Below, piece by piece: positions 60,677 to 64,000 of a DNA stretch of 64,000 nucleotides (positions are counted from its first letter, which is position 1; the number at the start of each line of letters is the position of its first letter). The notes under the pieces are model-generated. The model did no database searches and had not been told where the DNA came from. It saw nothing but the letters and a program-made list of their open reading frames with translations. Source of the DNA: Demequina zhanjiangensis. GTDB taxonomy: Bacteria; Actinomycetota; Actinomycetes; Actinomycetales; Demequinaceae. The stretch spans positions 1 through 64,000 of the forward strand of contig NZ_JAUHPV010000011.1 in the NCBI RefSeq assembly GCF_030418315.1, read 5' to 3'. A program made the translations under genes and the position numbers.

Positions 60677-63205
60677 TCAGTCGACCACCTGCTCCTCGCC
60701 CGCGTCGTTCACCATGGCGGGCAGCGACGCGGTGATGACCGAACCGTCGGCGCGCAGCGTGCCATGGAACGCCGCGGGGTCAGGCGCCCCATCGATGCGC
60801 GGTCCCTGGTGCTTGAGCGGCACCACGACCTCGTTCTCGGGCGTGACCAGATGCCGCTCGCCACGCACGTTCACGGACAGGGCGCGGCCGCGCTCGATCT
60901 CGAACGAGATCGTGCTCTGACGCACCGTCACCTTGAGGCGGTTCGCGTGGACCGTGACGCGGTAGGTGAGCGACTCCCAGCTGTCGGGCAGGCGGGGGTC
61001 GAAGTTGAGCCCCTCGCCGTGGTCGCGGAAGCCTCCGAAGCCGTGGACCAGCGCCGACCACACGCCACCGGTGGAGGCGACGTGCACACCGTCGGCGGTG
61101 TTGTCGTGGAGGTTGGCGAGGTCGACGAACAGCCCGTCCCAGAAGTAGCGCAGGGCGAGCTGGTGGTAGCCCACCTCGGCCGCGATGATCGACTGGACCA
61201 CGCCGGACAGGGTCGAGTCGCCCGTGGTGATCGGGTCGTAGTACTCGAAGTCGGCGCGCTTCTCCTCGGGAGTGAAGTGCTCGCCCTGGAGGAACAGCGC
61301 AAGCACCACGTCGGCCTGCTTGAGGACCTGGAAGCGGTAGATGACCAGCGGGTGGAAGTGCAGCAGGAGCGGTCGCTTCTCGGGCGGCGTGTTCTCGAGG
61401 TCCCAGACCTCACGCTCGTGGAACAGCGCATCCTGCGGGTGGATGCCCAGCTGCTCGTCCCAGAGGATCGCCATGCCCTCGGCGGCGCGCTCCCACTCCT
61501 CGATCTCCTCCTCCTGGAGGTCGAGGCGGGCGACCATCTTGGCGTACTGGTCGGGCCACTGGCCCCGCAGCTTGCGCACGGACTCGGCGGCACAGCGCAG
61601 GTTGAAGCGCGCCATGACGTTCGTGTAAAGGTTGTCGTTCACGACCGTCGTGTACTCATCGGGCCCGGTGACGCCGTGGATGCGGAACGACTCGCCCTCA
61701 CCGCGGGAGTGCCTCCAGAAGCCCAGGTCGGCCCACATGCGCGCCGTCTGCACCAGGATGTCCACGCCCTCCCGGGCGAGGAACTCGTCGTCCCCTGTGG
61801 CGAGCACGTACTTGTTGATCGCATAGGAGATGTCGGCGTCGATGTGATACTGCGCCGTGCCCGCCGCGTAGTAGGCCGACGCCTCCTCGCCGTTGATCGT
61901 GCGCCAGGGGAACAGCGCGCCGTTCTGCGCGAGCTCGCCGGCCCGGCGCTCCGCCGCAGGAAGCAGTCGATACCGGTAGCGCAGCGCGTTGCGCGCGATC
62001 ACCGGGGACGTGTAGATGAAGAACGGGACGGCGTAGATCTCGGTGTCCCAGAAGAAGTGACCGCCGTAGCCGGAGCCGGTGACGCCCTTCGCGGGAACGC
62101 CGTACCCGTCGCCACGCGCGGCCGCCTGCAGCAGCTGGAAGATGTTCCAGCGCACCGCCTGCTGGATGTCCGACATGCCCTCGATCTCGACGTCGGACCG
62201 CTCCCAGAAGTCGGCGAGCCACTGACGCTGGTCCTCGAACTGCTTCTCCACGCCCTCCTCGCGGACGCGGTCGAGCGTACGGATGCAGCGGTCGGCGAGC
62301 TCGCGCGGAGGCACCATGCGCGACGTGTGATAGCTGACGACCTTGGTGAGCGAGAACGTCTCTCCGGGCTGAAGGCGGGCCCGGTACAGCTGCTTCGCAT
62401 AATCGGGCGCCACCTCTGTGGTGGTCGAGTACTCGACGTCGGACTCGATGTGGTGCTCCATGGAGCACGCGAGCGTCATGCCGGAGTCGTGGGTGCGGTA
62501 GCCCAGGACGACGCGGTGGTCGTCGCCGTGGTGGATGCGCGGCTCGAGCACCCGCTCGTCGAGCTTCTCCGCCTTACGGGGGTCGAAGCCTGACGTGGGC
62601 TGCTTGGTCGCCCGGTACTCGTCGAGCCCCGCACCCCGGTTGAGCATCTGCGACGAGATCGCGATCGGCGCCTCGTTGTCCAGGAGCGTCACCTCGAAGC
62701 GCATCACCGCCAGGTGGCGCTGCGCGAAGGACACCATGCGGGAGGACCTCACGCGCACCCTGTTGCCCGCGGGCGTGCGCCACAGGAGGTCGCGCGTCAG
62801 CACGCCCTCCTTCATGTCGAGCGTGCGCGAGTAGTCGATCAGGTCCGCCACGGAGAGCAGCAGCGGCTCGTCGTCCACGTAGAGGCGGATGACCTTCGGG
62901 TCGGGCACGTTGACGATCGTCTGGCCGGTGCGCGCGAATCCGTACGCCTCCTCGGCGTGGCGGATGGGCCACGTCTCGTGGAAGCCGTTGATGAACGTGC
63001 CGTGCTGGTGGGCGTCGTGCCCTTCCTCGATGTTGCCGCGCAGGCCGAGGTAGCCGTTGCCGACGGCGAAGAGCGTCTCGGTCGTGCCGAGGTCATCGAC
63101 GTCGAAGGAGGTCTCGATCAGCTTCCATGGGTCCGCGGGGAAACGCAGGCGGTCCATGTACTCGGGCGCACTCGTGTCCCGGAGAGGCCGGTGAGCAGCC
63201 TTCAT
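60677..63205 (-). CDS. GH65 disaccharide phosphorylase
   Basis: A glycoside hydrolase family 65 enzyme, 842 aa, phosphorolysing an alpha-glucoside (maltose, trehalose, kojibiose or nigerose) to beta-glucose 1-phosphate and glucose. FWDTEIYAVPFF and the catalytic region HGVTGPDEYTTVVNDNLYTN (catalytic Glu in GPDEY) are diagnostic; R-P-L-LLHFHPLVIYR binds phosphate. The N-terminal beta-sandwich and C-terminal module are present. The exact substrate cannot be read. ATG 63205 (MKAAHRPLRDTSAPEY) is the start; the open frame upstream is antisense overlap with the phosphatase gene. It overlaps that gene by four bases. Confidence 0.92.
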   Translation of the reverse strand: MKAAHRPLRDTSAPEYMDRLRFPADPWKLIETSFDVDDLGTTETLFAVGNGYLGLRGNIEEGHDAHQHGTFINGFHETWPIRHAEEAYGFARTGQTIVNVPDPKVIRLYVDDEPLLLSVADLIDYSRTLDMKEGVLTRDLLWRTPAGNRVRVRSSRMVSFAQRHLAVMRFEVTLLDNEAPIAISSQMLNRGAGLDEYRATKQPTSGFDPRKAEKLDERVLEPRIHHGDDHRVVLGYRTHDSGMTLACSMEHHIESDVEYSTTTEVAPDYAKQLYRARLQPGETFSLTKVVSYHTSRMVPPRELADRCIRTLDRVREEGVEKQFEDQRQWLADFWERSDVEIEGMSDIQQAVRWNIFQLLQAAARGDGYGVPAKGVTGSGYGGHFFWDTEIYAVPFFIYTSPVIARNALRYRYRLLPAAERRAGELAQNGALFPWRTINGEEASAYYAAGTAQYHIDADISYAINKYVLATGDDEFLAREGVDILVQTARMWADLGFWRHSRGEGESFRIHGVTGPDEYTTVVNDNLYTNVMARFNLRCAAESVRKLRGQWPDQYAKMVARLDLQEEEIEEWERAAEGMAILWDEQLGIHPQDALFHEREVWDLENTPPEKRPLLLHFHPLVIYRFQVLKQADVVLALFLQGEHFTPEEKRADFEYYDPITTGDSTLSGVVQSIIAAEVGYHQLALRYFWDGLFVDLANLHDNTADGVHVASTGGVWSALVHGFGGFRDHGEGLNFDPRLPDSWESLTYRVTVHANRLKVTVRQSTISFEIERGRALSVNVRGERHLVTPENEVVVPLKHQGPRIDGAPDPAAFHGTLRADGSVITASLPAMVNDAGEEQVVD

Positions 63206-63942
63206 CGTGCGATCGTCTCGCTGAGATCCTTGACCACGACGTTCGCTCCGGCGATCTCGAGCGCGTCCTCGCCTGCACCGCGGTCGACGCCGAGCACGAG
63301 GCCGAAGCCTCCCGCGCGCCCTGCGGCGACGCCGGTGAGCGCGTCCTCCACGACCACGCACTCCTTGGCGGGAACTCCCAGCAGGTCCGCCGCGAGCAGG
63401 AAGGTGTCGGGCGCGGGCTTGCCGGGAAGGCCCTTCTCGGCGGCCGTGACCGCGGACACGACCACGGGGAAGCGCCCGGCGAGGCCTGCGGCCTCCAGGA
63501 CGGCGTCGGCGTTGCGCGAGCTCGACACGACGGCCATCGGCACGTCGCCGATCGACTCGAGGTGCTCCACGAGCTCCATCGATCCGGGGTAGGGCGTCAC
63601 GCCGGTCTCCTTGAGCACTGACAGGTAGGCCTCGTTCTTCGCGTTGCCGAGGCCGCAGACGGTCTCGGTGCCGGGCGCGTCGGCCGGGTCGCCCCAGGGG
63701 ATCTCCACCCCGCGGGACTTGAGGCAGCGCGCCACGCCGTCGTACCGGGGCACGCCGTCGACGTGCGCGAAGTAGTCCGCGCTCGAGTACGCGGGTGTGA
63801 TGCCCTGCGCGGTGAAGTAGTCGTCGAAGAGACGCTGCCATGCGGCCATCTGCACCTCGAGCGTCGGCGTCAGGACGCCGTCGAGGTCGAACAGCGCGGC
63901 CGTGTACCCCTCACCCGGGGCCTGGGGGATGTGCCACGACAT
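63202..63942 (-). CDS. Beta-phosphoglucomutase-like HAD phosphatase
   Basis: A 246-aa HAD-superfamily protein. Motif I FDLDGVLTPTLEVQMAAW (Asp nucleophile), motif II VVSSSRNADAVL (Ser), the Lys of motif III near GLPGKPAPDTFLLAA and motif IV VVVEDALTGVAAGRAGGF are all present. In this context it most likely converts beta-glucose 1-phosphate to glucose 6-phosphate for glycolysis. An AGGAGG site precedes ATG 63942. It is upstream of and translationally coupled to GH65; the promoter lies beyond the window edge. Confidence 0.9.
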   Translation of the reverse strand: MSWHIPQAPGEGYTAALFDLDGVLTPTLEVQMAAWQRLFDDYFTAQGITPAYSSADYFAHVDGVPRYDGVARCLKSRGVEIPWGDPADAPGTETVCGLGNAKNEAYLSVLKETGVTPYPGSMELVEHLESIGDVPMAVVSSSRNADAVLEAAGLAGRFPVVVSAVTAAEKGLPGKPAPDTFLLAADLLGVPAKECVVVEDALTGVAAGRAGGFGLVLGVDRGAGEDALEIAGANVVVKDLSETIAR

Positions 63943-64000
63943 GATGCGCCTCCTGCGAGTGCTCGGTCGGTCACGCAGGCCCGGGCGGGAGAGTCCGGGA

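Noticed and set aside
61698-62468. Long antisense frames inside the GH65 gene
   Set aside because: Overlapping frames in GC-rich genes are long by composition. The translations are Arg/His/Gly-rich and the GH65 frame is clearly the coding one.
60677-63841. A 1054-aa fusion reading of the GH65 gene
   Set aside because: The first 212 residues are a wrong-frame translation of the phosphatase gene; the coupled ATG at 63205 is the true start.

Overview
The window is high-GC (roughly 70% by eye) and densely coded, with many GTG/TTG starts, ATGA/GTGA stop-start overlaps and several genes whose -10 box lies about 6-8 bases before the start codon. Together with the coproporphyrin-type heme pathway and the proteins DUF501, DUF4307 and YaeQ, this points to an actinobacterium, most likely Micrococcales (Cellulomonas/Demequina-like). 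The lineage is inferred, not proven. From memory of the M. tuberculosis map, the housekeeping genes are colinear with Rv1020-Rv1112 when read right to left (mfd, mazG, eno, ftsB, DUF501, ppx, greA, DUF4307, a tiny Rv1083-like gene, hemolysin III, short UppS, PIN-PhoH, fumC, xseB, xseA, ispH, ychF). The other loci look like cassettes inserted into this backbone.

Layout. 0-2.3 kb: an orphan secreted protein lies between the 3' end of ychF and a second 25-bp copy of that end, then ychF and a 57-aa gene. 2.3-8.6 kb: an oligopeptide ABC transporter operon with two strong hairpins between the binding-protein gene and the permeases. 8.8-16.3 kb: rmuC, ispH, xseA, xseB, a PfkB kinase flanked by two leucine-rich-repeat-variant proteins, and fumC. 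16.5-23.6 kb: type II NADH dehydrogenase and a heme block (cpfC, chdC, cgoX, hemE, divergent hemA). 23.6-27.6 kb: a ferric-siderophore ABC transporter behind a DtxR/IdeR-like box. 28-35.7 kb: PIN-PhoH, short UppS, hemolysin III, a 59-aa membrane protein, DUF4307, greA, RlmC-like methyltransferase, AI-2E-family protein, msrA. 35.8-42.6 kb: Bax-inhibitor-1 protein and a complete fructose PTS operon (DeoR regulator, fruK, fruA, HPr, EI). 42.8-53.3 kb: a tRNA with a UAA anticodon, ppx, a membrane protein, DUF501, ftsB, yaeQ, eno, mazG, a lipoprotein, mfd.

53.5-60.6 kb is the most unusual part. A luxS-mtnN operon (detoxification of S-adenosylhomocysteine and AI-2 production) is divergent from a six-gene unit: an S-adenosylhomocysteine-hydrolase homologue whose three active-site histidines are all replaced, a COG0402 aminohydrolase of the MTA/SAH/aminofutalosine deaminase type, a DUF985 cupin and a polar-amino-acid-type ABC transporter. 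I read this as a candidate uptake and salvage pathway for a nucleoside-amino acid or related compound, not recognised by me as a described system. The window ends with a GH65 disaccharide phosphorylase and a beta-phosphoglucomutase-like phosphatase, a phosphorolytic disaccharide pathway.

No insertion sequence, phage gene, CRISPR array or rRNA is visible. The only sign of integration is the duplicated ychF end at the left edge.
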